Shown: positions 1 to 10,992, counted from the first letter of the stretch. The stretch is 64,000 nucleotides of DNA from Mycobacterium sp. MBM (GCA_021648845.1 JAKJHY010000011.1:141925-205924); one strand, 5' to 3'. Program-made: numbers and translations. Notes: generated by a model not told the origin, from the sequence alone.

Positions 1-531
1 GATCGGGAACGGTCCGGCGGCCAGCGGGATGATCGGCTGCACCCATTTCAGCAGTTTCGGCATGCCCGGGACGTCGACGCCCATCCGGTTGACCATCTCC
101 TGGAACATCAGGGTGTGGTTGCACTCCTCCACCGACTCGTGCAGGCAGTACCGGTACTCCGGCGAACCGTTGGGCACCCAGAACGAATACTCCATGAGAC
201 CGCGGATCAGGATGTTCTCGAAGTGCAGACCCACCTTGGCGACATTGGCCTGGCGCCACATGCCGATCTCGATCTGGCGCTCGACCGACTGCTCCTGGTA
301 CCACGGGTGGCCGCCGATGGGGTCCGTCGACGGCAGGATCCAGCGTTCGTCGTTGGGGATCACGGCGAACTCCGGGGAGTCCCACTCGATGTCCTTGAAG
401 GGATTGAAATTGCGCCGGACCGACCCCTCGGACAGCGTGGTCAGCATGTCGGTGTACTGCGCGTCATCGCTGACGTCCATGTTGCGACGCCAACGGCGGA
501 TCACACGTGTCTTGGCTTCTTTGACAGCCAT
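1..531 (-). CDS. AurF-like diiron oxygenase (Rv0885 type), truncated by the window edge
   Basis: Only the N-terminal 177 codons are present; the rest lies left of the window. The protein begins MAVKEAKTRVIRRWRRNMDV and contains a helix with HFENILIRG followed by HESVEECNHTLMFQEM, the E-x-x-H type metal-binding helix pair of the p-aminobenzoate N-oxygenase (AurF) family of non-haem diiron oxygenases. The sequence and its position next to serC match mycobacterial Rv0885, whose substrate is not known to me. It is divergent from the SPFH-type gene at 758 and shares an upstream region holding a CRP-like site. Family membership is well supported; the reaction is not. Confidence 0.85.
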   Translation of the reverse strand, partial: MAVKEAKTRVIRRWRRNMDVSDDAQYTDMLTTLSEGSVRRNFNPFKDIEWDSPEFAVIPNDERWILPSTDPIGGHPWYQEQSVERQIEIGMWRQANVAKVGLHFENILIRGLMEYSFWVPNGSPEYRYCLHESVEECNHTLMFQEMVNRMGVDVPGMPKLLKWVQPIIPLAAGPFPI

Positions 532-660
532 TCGGGGGGCCTCCCTGCCTACCGTGGGATTTACATTCGGTCGCTCGATGTCTAGGAACAGTACCCGCGG
601 TCCCAGTAATTAAACAGGGCCTTTCCCGAGATGTGGTTCAGCGGCGTTATCCAGGTCACA

Positions 661-676
661 TGTGAGCCAGGTCACC
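661..676. promoter_or_regulatory. CRP/Cmr-type binding site in the divergent oxygenase/SPFH-serC promoter region
   Basis: The sequence TGTGAGCCAGGTCACC matches the mycobacterial CRP palindrome TGTGA-N6-TCACA with one mismatch at the last base. It lies 97 bp upstream of the SPFH-like start and 130 bp upstream of the oxygenase start. Activation of serC by the cAMP receptor protein Rv3676 is known in M. tuberculosis; here the site would act on serC through the intervening gene. The rest of the 532-757 gap holds no gene that I can support; a GGGGAAG ribosome binding site ends it. Confidence 0.6.
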
Positions 677-757
677 AATCGTGCATCAAGATCAAGTTAG
701 ACTAAGACCCCTTCGCCCCGACTGACGTGCAGCTCGGGCTAAAGATTCGGGGAAGCC

Positions 758-2841
<2,084 letters not shown>

Positions 2842-2919
2842 ACACGGCCCCTCCGGCGATCTGCGTGTCTGCGCGGTAACGGGCGGATAACAAAGTAGGG
2901 TGCGCGGTGGAGGTGCACT

Positions 2920-3840
2920 ATGCGGGAACTGAAGGTCGTCGGGCTCGACGTGGACGGCAAGCGGCTCATCTGCGAAGCGCCCGACTCCGGTGACAATTTC
3001 GCCATCCGTGTCGACAACCGGCTGCGGGCCGCCGTGCGCGGCGATAAGGCCACCTCCAACCAAACTGAGATCGAGGTCGAGGTGAGCCAAGGCTTGCGCC
3101 CCAAGGAAATTCAGTCCCGCATTCGCGCGGGTGCTTCCGTGGAGCAGGTCGCCGCGCTGGCCGGTGAAGATATCGACCGGATCCGACGGTTCGCCAACCC
3201 GGTACTGCTGGAGCGCTCCCGCGCGGCCGAGCTGGCCACTGCGGCGCACCCCGTGCTGGCCGACGGCCCGTCGGTGCTGACGCTGCTCGAGACGGTGACG
3301 ACTGCTCTGATCTCCCGAGGCTTGGACCCCAACGCGACAACTTGGGACGCCTGGCGCAATGAGGACGGGCGCTGGACGGTGCAGCTGGCCTGGAAGGCCG
3401 GCAAGTCCGATCTGCAGGCCCATTTCCGGTTCACACCCGGCTCGCACGGGGGCACCGTCGTGGCCTTCGATGACAGCGCGTCGGAGTTGATCGACCCGAG
3501 CTTCGCCCGGCCGCTGCGCCCGGTGGCCGCGGTCGCCCAACTCGACTTCGAGGTGGCGCCGGTCGCCATGCATGCCCCGGTGCATCCGTCTCAGGTGGTA
3601 CTGCCACCTGAGAGATCCGCGCCGGTTGCACCCGCTCCGGCACCCGCTCCCCCGGCTGCATCCCCTGCTCCGGCTTCCGCGCCGGCGGCGCAGGCTCCGA
3701 CTTCTACTGGCACCGAGTCCGAGGTCGACGAGGAGCAGGCACCCGCCGCGCCGAAGCCGCGCCGCACCCGCAAGGCGAAGCCGTCCGTACCGGCCTGGGA
3801 AGACGTGCTGCTGGGCGTGCGGTCCGGCACTCAGCGCTGA
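2920..3840 (+). CDS. sepH: Cell division protein SepH (DUF3071)
   Basis: The 306-residue protein starts MRELKVVGLDVDGKRLICE, typical of the actinobacterial DUF3071 family. The N-terminal half contains a helix-turn-helix (about residues 60-100, around GLRPKEIQSRIRAGASVEQV). Residues about 215-285 are a Pro/Ala-rich linker, and the protein ends with a short conserved motif (PSVPAWEDVLLGVR). In Streptomyces and M. smegmatis, SepH binds FtsZ through the short C-terminal region and promotes filament assembly during septation. It corresponds to Rv0883c, next to serC as in M. tuberculosis. The upstream GGAGGTGCACT provides a strong ribosome binding site. Confidence 0.9.
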   Translation: MRELKVVGLDVDGKRLICEAPDSGDNFAIRVDNRLRAAVRGDKATSNQTEIEVEVSQGLRPKEIQSRIRAGASVEQVAALAGEDIDRIRRFANPVLLERSRAAELATAAHPVLADGPSVLTLLETVTTALISRGLDPNATTWDAWRNEDGRWTVQLAWKAGKSDLQAHFRFTPGSHGGTVVAFDDSASELIDPSFARPLRPVAAVAQLDFEVAPVAMHAPVHPSQVVLPPERSAPVAPAPAPAPPAASPAPASAPAAQAPTSTGTESEVDEEQAPAAPKPRRTRKAKPSVPAWEDVLLGVRSGTQR

Positions 3841-3877
3841 CACCGCGTTTCACCCGAGCAGCCGACCCATCGCCCGC

Positions 3878-5584
3878 TCAGAAGTGTGGTGGGTCGCTGT
3901 CGCTTTCGGCGTGTTCGAGGGCGCGGGCGGTGGCGTTGTGGTGGCGTTCGGTTGTGATGCGTTGGTCGCGGTTTTGGGCGCGGGTGCGTTGCCGGACCGG
4001 CATCTTGGTGTCGCGGCCGTCGTCGTTGAGCAGGGTGATATTGCGTTTGCGTGGGATGGGGGTGTGGATGTTCCAGTGCGGGAACAGGAGTGCCGCGCCG
4101 GGGGCCTTGGTGTAGGTGTGCCCGGTGGGTGCGGCCCAGCCGATGCTGCCGTCGGGCTTGGCGGTGGGCGCCCAGCCGGCGAAGGTTTTGAGCAGATGGT
4201 GTAGCCGGCAGAGCGGGGCCAGGTTGCCCGGGTGGGTGGCCCCGGCCGGCCACGGGATCAGATGATCCAGATCGCAGCGGTGCGCGGCCCGGCTGCAGCC
4301 GGGAAATGAGCAGGTCATGGCGCGCATGCGGACGAAGGCGGTCAGCGCGGTGCTGGGTCGGTATCGGGGTTCGGTGGGCAGATCAGCGATCGCGGTGAGC
4401 GGTTTGATGGTGGCGCCGCCGGCGACGAGCTCGGCCAACAGGTGGGCGGGGATGATGGCGCCGTCGAGCATCACCGCGGGGCCGGGAGTGCACGCCGCCG
4501 GAGCCGCGGGAGATGCGGGGCGACTGGCCGTGCTAGCCCCGGGGCGAGCGTTGGCCGCCGGCTCGGCGGGGCCAGATTCTGCGGCCGGCTTGGCGGGTCC
4601 GGATTCCGCGGCCGGTGTCTGCGGCTCGGGGTCGCCGCCAGACACTGGCACTCGCTCGGGCGCTTGCTCGGCCTCGGTGTCGGTGTCGGTGTCGGGTGTG
4701 GTGTCCGGGGTGCCCGCCGACCCCGGCACACCCTGCCGCGGGCGGTCCTGTTCGGTCGCGGGGAGTTGGTCGGTGAGCGCATAGATGGCGACCGCGCCCG
4801 CCCGCGGATCCTTCCCGCTGCCCACACACCCGGGATCCCCGCACTCACAGGTCAGCCGCTGCAACGCGGGCCCGATGACCCCCAAGGTGGCCAGCGCCGC
4901 CGCGCGTAGTTCCCCGCGCCGGCGCGGATCATTCGCGCAGACGGTGTCGGCGAGTTCCTCGAGACGCTGCTGCAGCAGCACCTTGTCGGTGACCCGCAGC
5001 CGCCCCCAGAACGAGGACACCCCGTGCGGGTCGTCCTTATCGTCGAACTCCACATACAGGTCCTTGGCGGCCCGCCGGGACCGCACCACGGCGTCGGGAT
5101 CGAATTTCTCCACCCACAGATCCACCGCACCGATCAACGCTTTCTCCGAATGGGCCCCGTACGCGCCGGCCTCGGCAGCGATCGCCGCGTCGATCAACGC
5201 GAGCGCGTCAGGGTCGTCGACGAGGTGGGTGCGCCAGGTGATCGCATCGATCACCGACATCGACACCACACCGGTGGCGAACACCGCGGCGGTGCGCGGG
5301 AGCCGGTCCCGCAATGCTCGGGCGATGCGCATCTGCTTGGACGCCGCACGCGGGCTCAGATTGCAGGCCGCGGCCACCGCGGCCTGGGCCCACGCCCAGC
5401 CGTCGATCACCTGGTGGGCGTGGGCGTCGTCCTCGTCGTCGCAGTGGCGGGCGATCACCTCACCGATCAACGCCAACCGGCGCGCAGCCGCGGCGGCCTC
5501 GGTCCGAGTCGCATCCGACACCGCCGAGATGAGCGTCTCCTCACTCAACCGGGCGAGCGCCCCACGATCCGATCCATCGAACAT
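3878..5584 (-). CDS. DUF222/HNH endonuclease-type protein (13E12 family)
   Basis: This is a 13E12-type repeat protein of about 568 residues. The N-terminal DUF222 region is helical. A Pro/Ala/Glu-rich variable linker contains short repeats of AAESGPAKP type. The C-terminal HNH domain has CSFPGCSRAAHRCDLDHLIPW and CRLHH, with the Cys pairs and His residues expected of an HNH nuclease. I chose the ATG at 5584 (MFDGSDRGAL); an upstream ATG at 5650 would place the -10-like TAGTAT inside the gene. A LexA-type box overlaps the start. Such genes are multicopy in mycobacteria, often SOS-induced, and behave like selfish or dispersed elements. It separates sepH from DUF2537, unlike M. tuberculosis. Confidence 0.85.
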   Translation of the reverse strand: MFDGSDRGALARLSEETLISAVSDATRTEAAAAARRLALIGEVIARHCDDEDDAHAHQVIDGWAWAQAAVAAACNLSPRAASKQMRIARALRDRLPRTAAVFATGVVSMSVIDAITWRTHLVDDPDALALIDAAIAAEAGAYGAHSEKALIGAVDLWVEKFDPDAVVRSRRAAKDLYVEFDDKDDPHGVSSFWGRLRVTDKVLLQQRLEELADTVCANDPRRRGELRAAALATLGVIGPALQRLTCECGDPGCVGSGKDPRAGAVAIYALTDQLPATEQDRPRQGVPGSAGTPDTTPDTDTDTEAEQAPERVPVSGGDPEPQTPAAESGPAKPAAESGPAEPAANARPGASTASRPASPAAPAACTPGPAVMLDGAIIPAHLLAELVAGGATIKPLTAIADLPTEPRYRPSTALTAFVRMRAMTCSFPGCSRAAHRCDLDHLIPWPAGATHPGNLAPLCRLHHLLKTFAGWAPTAKPDGSIGWAAPTGHTYTKAPGAALLFPHWNIHTPIPRKRNITLLNDDGRDTKMPVRQRTRAQNRDQRITTERHHNATARALEHAESDSDPPHF

Positions 5585-5592
5585 GTGTGCGA
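5577..5592 (-). promoter_or_regulatory. LexA/SOS-type box overlapping the 13E12 gene start
   Basis: On the + strand the site reads TCGAACATGTGTGCGA, which matches the mycobacterial SOS box TCGAAC-N4-GTTCGA with one mismatch. It overlaps the ATG at 5584 and abuts a TAGTAT -10-like hexamer just upstream of the gene, so LexA bound here would block initiation. Several 13E12 genes of M. tuberculosis are known to be DNA-damage inducible through such boxes. The same TAGTAT-plus-box layout recurs at 63874-63894. Confidence 0.7.
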
Positions 5593-5729
5593 TACTACCG
5601 GGCTGCACCGACACGAGAGCAGACAATTTGCCCCCGTAAATAACGTGCACGGCGGCGCCACCGAACCCCGAAGCGGAGACAAAAAAGGGAAGGCCTGCGC
5701 CTTCCCACTCTCAATTTATAGCGCACCCA

Positions 5730-5748
5730 GGGGCTTGCGGCAAGACCC
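5730..5748 (+). promoter_or_regulatory. Rifamycin-associated element (RAE)
   Basis: GGGGCTTGCGGCAAGACCC matches the 19-bp rifamycin-associated element GGGGCTTGCGGCAAGGCCC, as I remember it from actinomycete rifamycin-resistance genes, at 18 of 19 positions. It forms an inverted repeat (CTTGC/GCAAG around one base) and contains a TTGCGG that could serve as a -35. A weak CAGAAT lies 19 bp after that hexamer. The element ends 48 bp before the glycosyltransferase ATG. In known cases genes behind an RAE are induced by rifamycins. Confidence 0.88.
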
Positions 5749-5796
5749 GGGTGATGCCGCAGAATCGCTGTCCTCGAACACGATTCAGGGGGATCA

Positions 5797-6981
5797 ATGC
5801 GCGCGCTGCTCTATACATTCGGTTCCCGCGGGGACGTCGAACCACTCCTGGCGCTGGCACTCGCACTCCAGCGGCAGGGCGTTCAAGCGCTCGTCTGCGC
5901 GCCGCCGGACTTCGCCGGTCTGCTCGCCGCGGCCGGGGTGCCGATGCTGCCCACCGGCCCGTCGGTGCGCCAGCTGGTGCACATCAGGAGGGCCACCCAC
6001 AAGGATGCACCGGACCTCGCCGCAACATTGGTGGCCGGTCAGTTCGGCCTGCTCGACACCGCCGCCGGATGCGACGGGATCGTGGCGACCGGCCTGATGC
6101 CGGCCGGGATGCGTTCGGTCGCCGAACTCCACGGCGTGCCGTACCGGTGTGTGATGTTCACCCCGCAGGTGCTGCCGTCTCCTGATTACCGACCGCTGCC
6201 GCGGCCGGGCACACCGTTCCCCGAGGGCGAGACCGACACCCGCGTGCTCTGGGATCTCGACGCCGAGAAGGTCGACGCGCTGTACGGGCCCGCGCTCAAC
6301 GAACACCGAAAAGCCAAAGGGCTGCCACCGGTCGACAACGTCCGGGACCATACGTTCACCGACACGCCGTGGCTGGCCACCGACCCGGTGCTGAGTCCGT
6401 TGCACCACCATCCCGGCTACGACGTGCTTCAGACCGGTGCGTGGATCGTGCCCGACACGCGCCCGCTGCCGCCGGATCTGACGGCCTTCCTGGACGCGGG
6501 TTCCCCGCCGGTGTACGTCGGTTTCGGCAGCGTCACTGCGCCGGCCGACGCCGCCGGGGTGGCCATCGAGGCGATCCGACAGCACAACCGACGGGTGCTC
6601 ATCGGCAGCGGCTGGGCCGGTCTCACCACGACCGACTCGGACTGCTTCGTCATCGGAGAGGTCAACCATCAGGCGCTGTTCGGCCGGGTTGCCGCGGTGG
6701 TGCATCACGGTGGGGCCGGCACCACCACGGCGGCGGCGCGGGCCGGAACCCCGCAGGTGGTGATCCCACAGATCGCCGATCAGCCCTACTGGGCGGCCCG
6801 AGTTGCCGACCTGGGCATCGGGGTTGCTCACGACGGGCCTACGCCGACGGTGAACTCACTGGCGGCGGCGCTTAGGCTGGTACTGACCCCCGATACCCGA
6901 ACCAGAGCGATCGCCGTCGCCGGCGCCGTTCGCACCGACGGGGCCGCAGCAGCTGCAACGAAGCTGTTGCAAGCGTGCTGA
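5797..6981 (+). CDS. UDP-sugar glycosyltransferase, likely rifamycin glycosyltransferase (Rgt type)
   Basis: This 394-residue GT1/MGT-type transferase starts MRALLYTFGSRGDVEPLLAL, the acceptor-side signature of macrolide and sterol glycosyltransferases. It has the donor-binding motif VVHHGGAGTTTAAARAGTP followed by IPQIADQPYWAARV near the C-terminus. A GGGG-type ribosome binding site lies upstream. Placement 48 bp behind an RAE and in an operon with a HelR-like gene points to glycosylation of the ansa chain of rifamycins, as done by Rgt enzymes of soil actinomycetes. The family call is firm; the antibiotic substrate is inferred from context. Other hydrophobic acceptors remain possible. Confidence 0.8.
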   Translation: MRALLYTFGSRGDVEPLLALALALQRQGVQALVCAPPDFAGLLAAAGVPMLPTGPSVRQLVHIRRATHKDAPDLAATLVAGQFGLLDTAAGCDGIVATGLMPAGMRSVAELHGVPYRCVMFTPQVLPSPDYRPLPRPGTPFPEGETDTRVLWDLDAEKVDALYGPALNEHRKAKGLPPVDNVRDHTFTDTPWLATDPVLSPLHHHPGYDVLQTGAWIVPDTRPLPPDLTAFLDAGSPPVYVGFGSVTAPADAAGVAIEAIRQHNRRVLIGSGWAGLTTTDSDCFVIGEVNHQALFGRVAAVVHHGGAGTTTAAARAGTPQVVIPQIADQPYWAARVADLGIGVAHDGPTPTVNSLAAALRLVLTPDTRTRAIAVAGAVRTDGAAAAATKLLQAC

Positions 6982-7007
6982 AGTACATACGAAACAACAA
7001 GGGGCAC

Positions 7008-9182
7008 ATGACAACCCAGGACTACCAGGCAGAACTTGAGGCTGAGCGCGACTACGTCGCCGCATTGTACGAGCGGTTGGATGCCGAGCGCGCCCGCGCC
7101 AAGGATCGCTACAACGCCGCACTGCGCGGCGATATCGACAAACAGGACGGTTCGACGCTGGTGAACCGCGACGCCGACGTTCGGGCGCTGGGCAAGGAGG
7201 TCAGCAGGCTCGACGTGGCCGACAGCGGGCTGTGCTTCGGCCAACTCGAGGGCATCGACGGTGATCGGTCCTACATCGGCAGACTCGGCCTGTTCGACAG
7301 CGACAACGACTACGAGCCGCTACTGCTCGATTGGCGAGCACCCGCAGCGCGCGCGTTCTACGTCGCCACCGCCGCCAGCCCGGAGAACATGCGCCGCCGC
7401 CGTCAGTTCCACACCCGCGGTCGCATGGTTCTCGACTTCACCGATGAGGTTCTGGGTAGACCCGACGCCGGCGACCGAGGCGACGCAGCCCTGCTCGCCG
7501 CGGTCAACGCACCGCGCACCGACGGTATGCGCGATATCGTCGCCACCATCCAGGCCGAGCAGGACGAGATCATCCGCCTGGATCACCCGGGCGTCCTCAT
7601 CATCGAGGGCGGGCCGGGCACCGGCAAGACCGTGGTGGCACTGCACCGGGTGGCTTATCTGCTGTATACGCAGCGCGAGCGGATGGAGCGGCACGGTGTG
7701 CTGGTCATCGGGCCCAGCCCGGCATTCCTCAACCATGTCGGCCGGGTGTTGCCCTCTCTCGGTGAGACCAACGTGGTGTTCATGACCACCGGTGAGCTGG
7801 TGCCCGGCCTGCGCACCACCGCCGAGGACGGGCCGGATGCCGCACGCGCCAAGGGCTCCCTGAAGATGCTCGATGTGCTGGCGGCCGCCGTCGCCGACCG
7901 CCAGCGCACCCCGGAGGAACCGCTGCCGATCAAACTGGCCGACGTGACGGTGCAGATCGACGCCGGTATCGCCGGCTGGGCGATCCAGGAGGCCCGCGAT
8001 TCCGGGCGGCCGCACAACGATGCCCGCGCGGTGTTCGTCGACGTGCTCACCTGGGCCCTCACCGAACGCGCGATCGCACGAATCGGCAAGGGCTGGTTGA
8101 CCCGTGACGACAAGCAGGCCTGGGAACATCTACGTGCCGAACTGGTAGACGAACTCGAGGACCACGACGGCTTCAAGGCCGCCCTGAACGAGCTGTGGCC
8201 GGAACTGACCCCAGAGTCGCTGCTCGGTGGACTCTACGAGTCCCGCGAACGGCTCGCGGCCGCCGGCGCGGACGAATCGCTGTGGCGTCGAGACGGTCAC
8301 GCCTGGACGGTGTCTGATGTCCCGTTGCTTGACGAATTGGTCGATCTGCTGGGCGGGATCAAACCGGATGCCGCCGCGGAAAAGGAACGCGAGGAGGAAG
8401 CAGCGTACGCCGCCGGTGTGCTCGACCTGATGGTGGCGCGCGAGGACCTGATGGACGACGAGGACCACTTGATCGCAGCGGACCTCATCGGTGCCGAGGA
8501 ACTGGCCGAGAGGTTCATCGAGCAGGATCACCGCGAGCTGGCCGAACGTGCAGCCGCAGATCGCGATTGGACCTACCGCCACGTCGTCGTCGACGAGGCC
8601 CAGGAACTGTCGGAGATGGACTGGCGGGTGCTGATGCGGCGTTGCCCCGCAAGGTCTTTCACCATCGTCGGCGACCTGGCACAGCGCCGCTCCGAGGCGG
8701 GCGCGCGGTCGTGGGGAGCCATGATGGCGCCGTATGTGAAAAAGCGCTGGGCTTACCGGCCGCTGACGGTGAATTACCGCACACCCGCGGAGATCATGGC
8801 GGTGGCCGCCGCGGTGCTCGCGGAATTTGCGCCGGATATCCAGCCACCGGAATCGGTGCGCTCCTGTGGGGTCCAGCCGTGGTCGAAGAAGGTGGCCGAC
8901 GATGATCTCGCTTCGGCCATCGAGGAATTCGTCGAAGCGGAGGCTGCCCGCGAGGGCACCAGCGTGGTGATCGGACCGACCGGGGTACCGGGCACGGTGC
9001 CGGCCGCGCTGACCAAGGGCCTGGAGTTCGACGCGGTCCTGGTGGTGCAGCCGGAAAAGATCCTCGCCGACGGTCCGCGGGGGGCGTCCGAACTCTATGT
9101 CGCGCTAACCCGCGCCACCCAGCGTCTGGGCGTCCTGCACCTCGGCGAGCTACCGACTTGCCTGAAAGGACTTGTCGGTTAG
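7008..9182 (+). CDS. helR: HelR/HelD-like RNA polymerase-associated helicase-like protein
   Basis: The 724-residue protein has the HelD layout. An N-terminal coiled coil (about residues 1-60) is followed by a UvrD-like ATPase with Walker A GGPGTGKTV (Lys207), the Walker B-type VVVDEAQELSEMDW and a C-terminal AAA half. A long insert with an acidic stretch (about residues 455-500, around AREDLMDDEDHL) is where HelR and HelD proteins carry the loop that enters the RNA polymerase primary channel. HelR displaces rifampicin from polymerase and gives intrinsic resistance in M. abscessus and Streptomyces. The ATG at 7008 has AAGGGG just upstream and is preferred over 6975. It follows the glycosyltransferase with a 26-bp gap behind the shared RAE. 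Confidence 0.85.
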   Translation: MTTQDYQAELEAERDYVAALYERLDAERARAKDRYNAALRGDIDKQDGSTLVNRDADVRALGKEVSRLDVADSGLCFGQLEGIDGDRSYIGRLGLFDSDNDYEPLLLDWRAPAARAFYVATAASPENMRRRRQFHTRGRMVLDFTDEVLGRPDAGDRGDAALLAAVNAPRTDGMRDIVATIQAEQDEIIRLDHPGVLIIEGGPGTGKTVVALHRVAYLLYTQRERMERHGVLVIGPSPAFLNHVGRVLPSLGETNVVFMTTGELVPGLRTTAEDGPDAARAKGSLKMLDVLAAAVADRQRTPEEPLPIKLADVTVQIDAGIAGWAIQEARDSGRPHNDARAVFVDVLTWALTERAIARIGKGWLTRDDKQAWEHLRAELVDELEDHDGFKAALNELWPELTPESLLGGLYESRERLAAAGADESLWRRDGHAWTVSDVPLLDELVDLLGGIKPDAAAEKEREEEAAYAAGVLDLMVAREDLMDDEDHLIAADLIGAEELAERFIEQDHRELAERAAADRDWTYRHVVVDEAQELSEMDWRVLMRRCPARSFTIVGDLAQRRSEAGARSWGAMMAPYVKKRWAYRPLTVNYRTPAEIMAVAAAVLAEFAPDIQPPESVRSCGVQPWSKKVADDDLASAIEEFVEAEAAREGTSVVIGPTGVPGTVPAALTKGLEFDAVLVVQPEKILADGPRGASELYVALTRATQRLGVLHLGELPTCLKGLVG

Positions 9183-9448
9183 GAGAATGCGAGAGCGAGC
9201 GCGACCAACCAACCGCCTGCCACGCCAACCCCGGACCCGAGCACGAACCAGCGCCAGACCGGCTTTCGCCGCCAGCCCCACACGGTGGGCGCCAAACCAC
9301 CGACGGCGACCAGGTTCAGGCCCACCGCCAGCAGCGGATGAATGCTGATCAGCCCCAGGCTGAGCACCACGATCGCCACGCCCACCACACCGGCCACGAA
9401 GGCCGCCACCGCCAATCCGGTGCCCCAGGGCGTGTCGGCCTCGTTCAC
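9179..9448 (-). CDS. DUF2537 membrane protein (Rv0882 type)
   Basis: The 89-residue protein has three hydrophobic segments (about residues 11-33, 38-55 and 66-88) and a central WGWRRKPVWRW motif. It matches the small mycobacterial DUF2537 membrane family by eye. It overlaps the upstream methyltransferase stop by four bases (ATGA), which suggests translational coupling. Its own stop overlaps the convergent helR stop by four bases. No function is known to me. Confidence 0.8.
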   Translation of the reverse strand: MNEADTPWGTGLAVAAFVAGVVGVAIVVLSLGLISIHPLLAVGLNLVAVGGLAPTVWGWRRKPVWRWFVLGSGVGVAGGWLVALALAFS

Positions 9449-10269
9449 GGGTCCAACCTAGCGCGCTCGTAGAAGGCGACCGCGGCGGCCGTGGCGACGT
9501 TCAGCGAATCGGTACCCCGCGACATCGGAATGCGCACCCGTACATCGGCGGACCGCATGGTGTGCTCCTTGAGTCCAGGCCCCTCGGCCCCGACCATCAT
9601 CGCGACCTTGTCCTCGGCCAGCTCGGCCATCGCCGACGCCAGTGTGGGCGCGGTCGGGTTGGGGGTCATCGCCAGCACGCGGAAGCCCTTGTCACGCAAC
9701 ATCTGCAGATCCTGCGGCCAGGACGGCGCCCATGCGTACGGAACCAGCAGGGCATGCCCCATCGACACCCGGACCGCGCGGCGGTACAGCGGGTCCGCGC
9801 AGCCGGTGCCGAACAACACCCCGTCCACGCCGAGGCCGGCGGCGTTGCGGAAGATCGATCCCAGGTTCTCGTGGTCGTTGACGCCCTCCAGCACCGCCAG
9901 CGTGCGCGCCCCGGTGATCACCTCGTCGACGGTCAACTCCCCCGGCCGGGGGGCGGCCGCCAACACTCCGCGATTGAGATGGAATCCCACCGCGTCGGCC
10001 ATCACCTCCGCCGACGCCCGATAAAACGGCACATCGACACCGGCCAGGTCACCGGCCAGTTCACCGAACCGGCGGTCGGTGCCCAAGAGTGCGCGGGGAC
10101 GGAAACGGGACGCCAACATGCGCTGCACCACGAGCACACCCTCGGCGATCACCAGCCCTTTGCCACTCGGCAGGTCGGGTCGGCGGTCCACGCTGTTGAG
10201 ATCGCGGAAATCGTCCAGGCGCGGATCGGCCGGATCATCGATATCGAGTACGTCAGCCAGTTCAGGCAC
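9445..10269 (-). CDS. TrmH/SpoU-family RNA 2'-O-methyltransferase (Rv0881 type)
   Basis: The 274-residue protein has an N-terminal substrate-binding domain and a C-terminal SpoU knot. The knot motifs are [21 protein letters not shown], the glycine-rich [10 protein letters not shown] region and the S-adenosylmethionine-binding [17 protein letters not shown]. These enzymes methylate ribose 2'-OH groups in rRNA or tRNA; the target nucleotide cannot be read from sequence. It overlaps the MarR gene upstream by eight bases and the DUF2537 gene downstream by four, so the three form one operon as in M. tuberculosis. Confidence 0.88.
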   Translation of the reverse strand: MPELADVLDIDDPADPRLDDFRDLNSVDRRPDLPSGKGLVIAEGVLVVQRMLASRFRPRALLGTDRRFGELAGDLAGVDVPFYRASAEVMADAVGFHLNRGVLAAAPRPGELTVDEVITGARTLAVLEGVNDHENLGSIFRNAAGLGVDGVLFGTGCADPLYRRAVRVSMGHALLVPYAWAPSWPQDLQMLRDKGFRVLAMTPNPTAPTLASAMAELAEDKVAMMVGAEGPGLKEHTMRSADVRVRIPMSRGTDSLNVATAAAVAFYERARLDP

Positions 10270-10708
10270 CTTCGTCGACGATGGCGAGCATCAGATCGGC
10301 GGCAGCGAGCAGGGTGGCCCGCTCGTCGGCGGTCAGCTCGGCCAGCCGCTGGGACAGCCACTCCCGGCTGGCGCGGCGCTCGGCGTCGATCAGATCGGCG
10401 CCGGCCGCCGACACCGAGACCAGCACCTGGCGGCCGTCATCCGGGTGCGCGGTGCGGTCGACGAATCCTAGATCGACCAGCGAGGCGATCACCCTGGTCA
10501 TCGACGGTGGGCGAACGCGCTCGCGTGCGGCCAGCGCCCCAGGGGTCATCGGCCCCTCCTTGGCCACCGTGGCCAGCGCCGACAACTGCGTGAGCGACAC
10601 CGGTGAGTCGGGTCGGCGGAACCGGAGCTGACGGGCCAACCGCAGCACGGCCAACGACAAATCGCTCGGTAGCCGGGCATCGAAGTCGTCGGTCACAGGT
10701 CCGAACAA
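10262..10708 (-). CDS. MarR-family transcriptional regulator (Rv0880 type)
   Basis: The 148-residue protein is a winged-helix MarR regulator. The [24 protein letters not shown] segment holds the recognition helices, [19 protein letters not shown] the third helix, and [17 protein letters not shown] the wing. It has no obvious redox cysteine. It is the first gene of a three-gene operon with the TrmH-like methyltransferase and the DUF2537 membrane protein and is divergent from the DUF2530 gene 32 bp away, so it may repress both directions. Its ligand is unknown. Confidence 0.88.
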   Translation of the reverse strand: MFGPVTDDFDARLPSDLSLAVLRLARQLRFRRPDSPVSLTQLSALATVAKEGPMTPGALAARERVRPPSMTRVIASLVDLGFVDRTAHPDDGRQVLVSVSAAGADLIDAERRASREWLSQRLAELTADERATLLAAADLMLAIVDEGA

Positions 10709-10740
10709 TACTCAGCGGCCATCGACTAGGTTGACATGCG

Positions 10741-10992
10741 ATGACCTCGAACCCGTCGCCCCAGCCGCCCGCGCTGCCGCAGCGACTGCTCGAACCCGCG
10801 CCGGTGATCGTCGTGATCGCCGTGGGCTGGCTGATCGCGCTGGCACTGGCGTTCACGGTTCCCGGCCTGCATGACTGGCGGCCGATCACGATCGCCGGGC
10901 TGGGCGTCGGGCTGCTGGGAACCACGATCTTCCTGTTGCAGCGCCGCTCCGCCCGCCGGGGCGATCGCGGCGCGCAGCAGGGCCTGACCTGA
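10741..10992 (+). CDS. DUF2530 small membrane protein (Rv0879c type)
   Basis: The 83-residue protein has two hydrophobic helices (about residues 20-40 and 50-64) and ends RRSARRGDRGAQQGLT, a tail typical of the actinobacterial DUF2530 family. It starts 32 bp from the divergent MarR gene. The SRPBCC gene follows after 16 bp. The function is unknown. Confidence 0.78.
   Translation: MTSNPSPQPPALPQRLLEPAPVIVVIAVGWLIALALAFTVPGLHDWRPITIAGLGVGLLGTTIFLLQRRSARRGDRGAQQGLT

Noticed and set aside
4600..4800. Repeated Pro/Ala/Glu coding segment in the 13E12 gene as a tandem-repeat locus
   Set aside because: The units are short and irregular at DNA level (AAESGPA-type), the ordinary linker of the family, and not a distinct repeat array.
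5585..5650. Upstream ATG at 5650 for the 13E12 gene
   Set aside because: It would put the TAGTAT hexamer and SOS box inside the coding region; the 5584 ATG gives the usual MF-type N-terminus.
9179..9182. Short overlap of helR and DUF2537 stops as a regulatory feature
   Set aside because: Four-base convergent stop overlaps occur several times in this window and are ordinary compaction.
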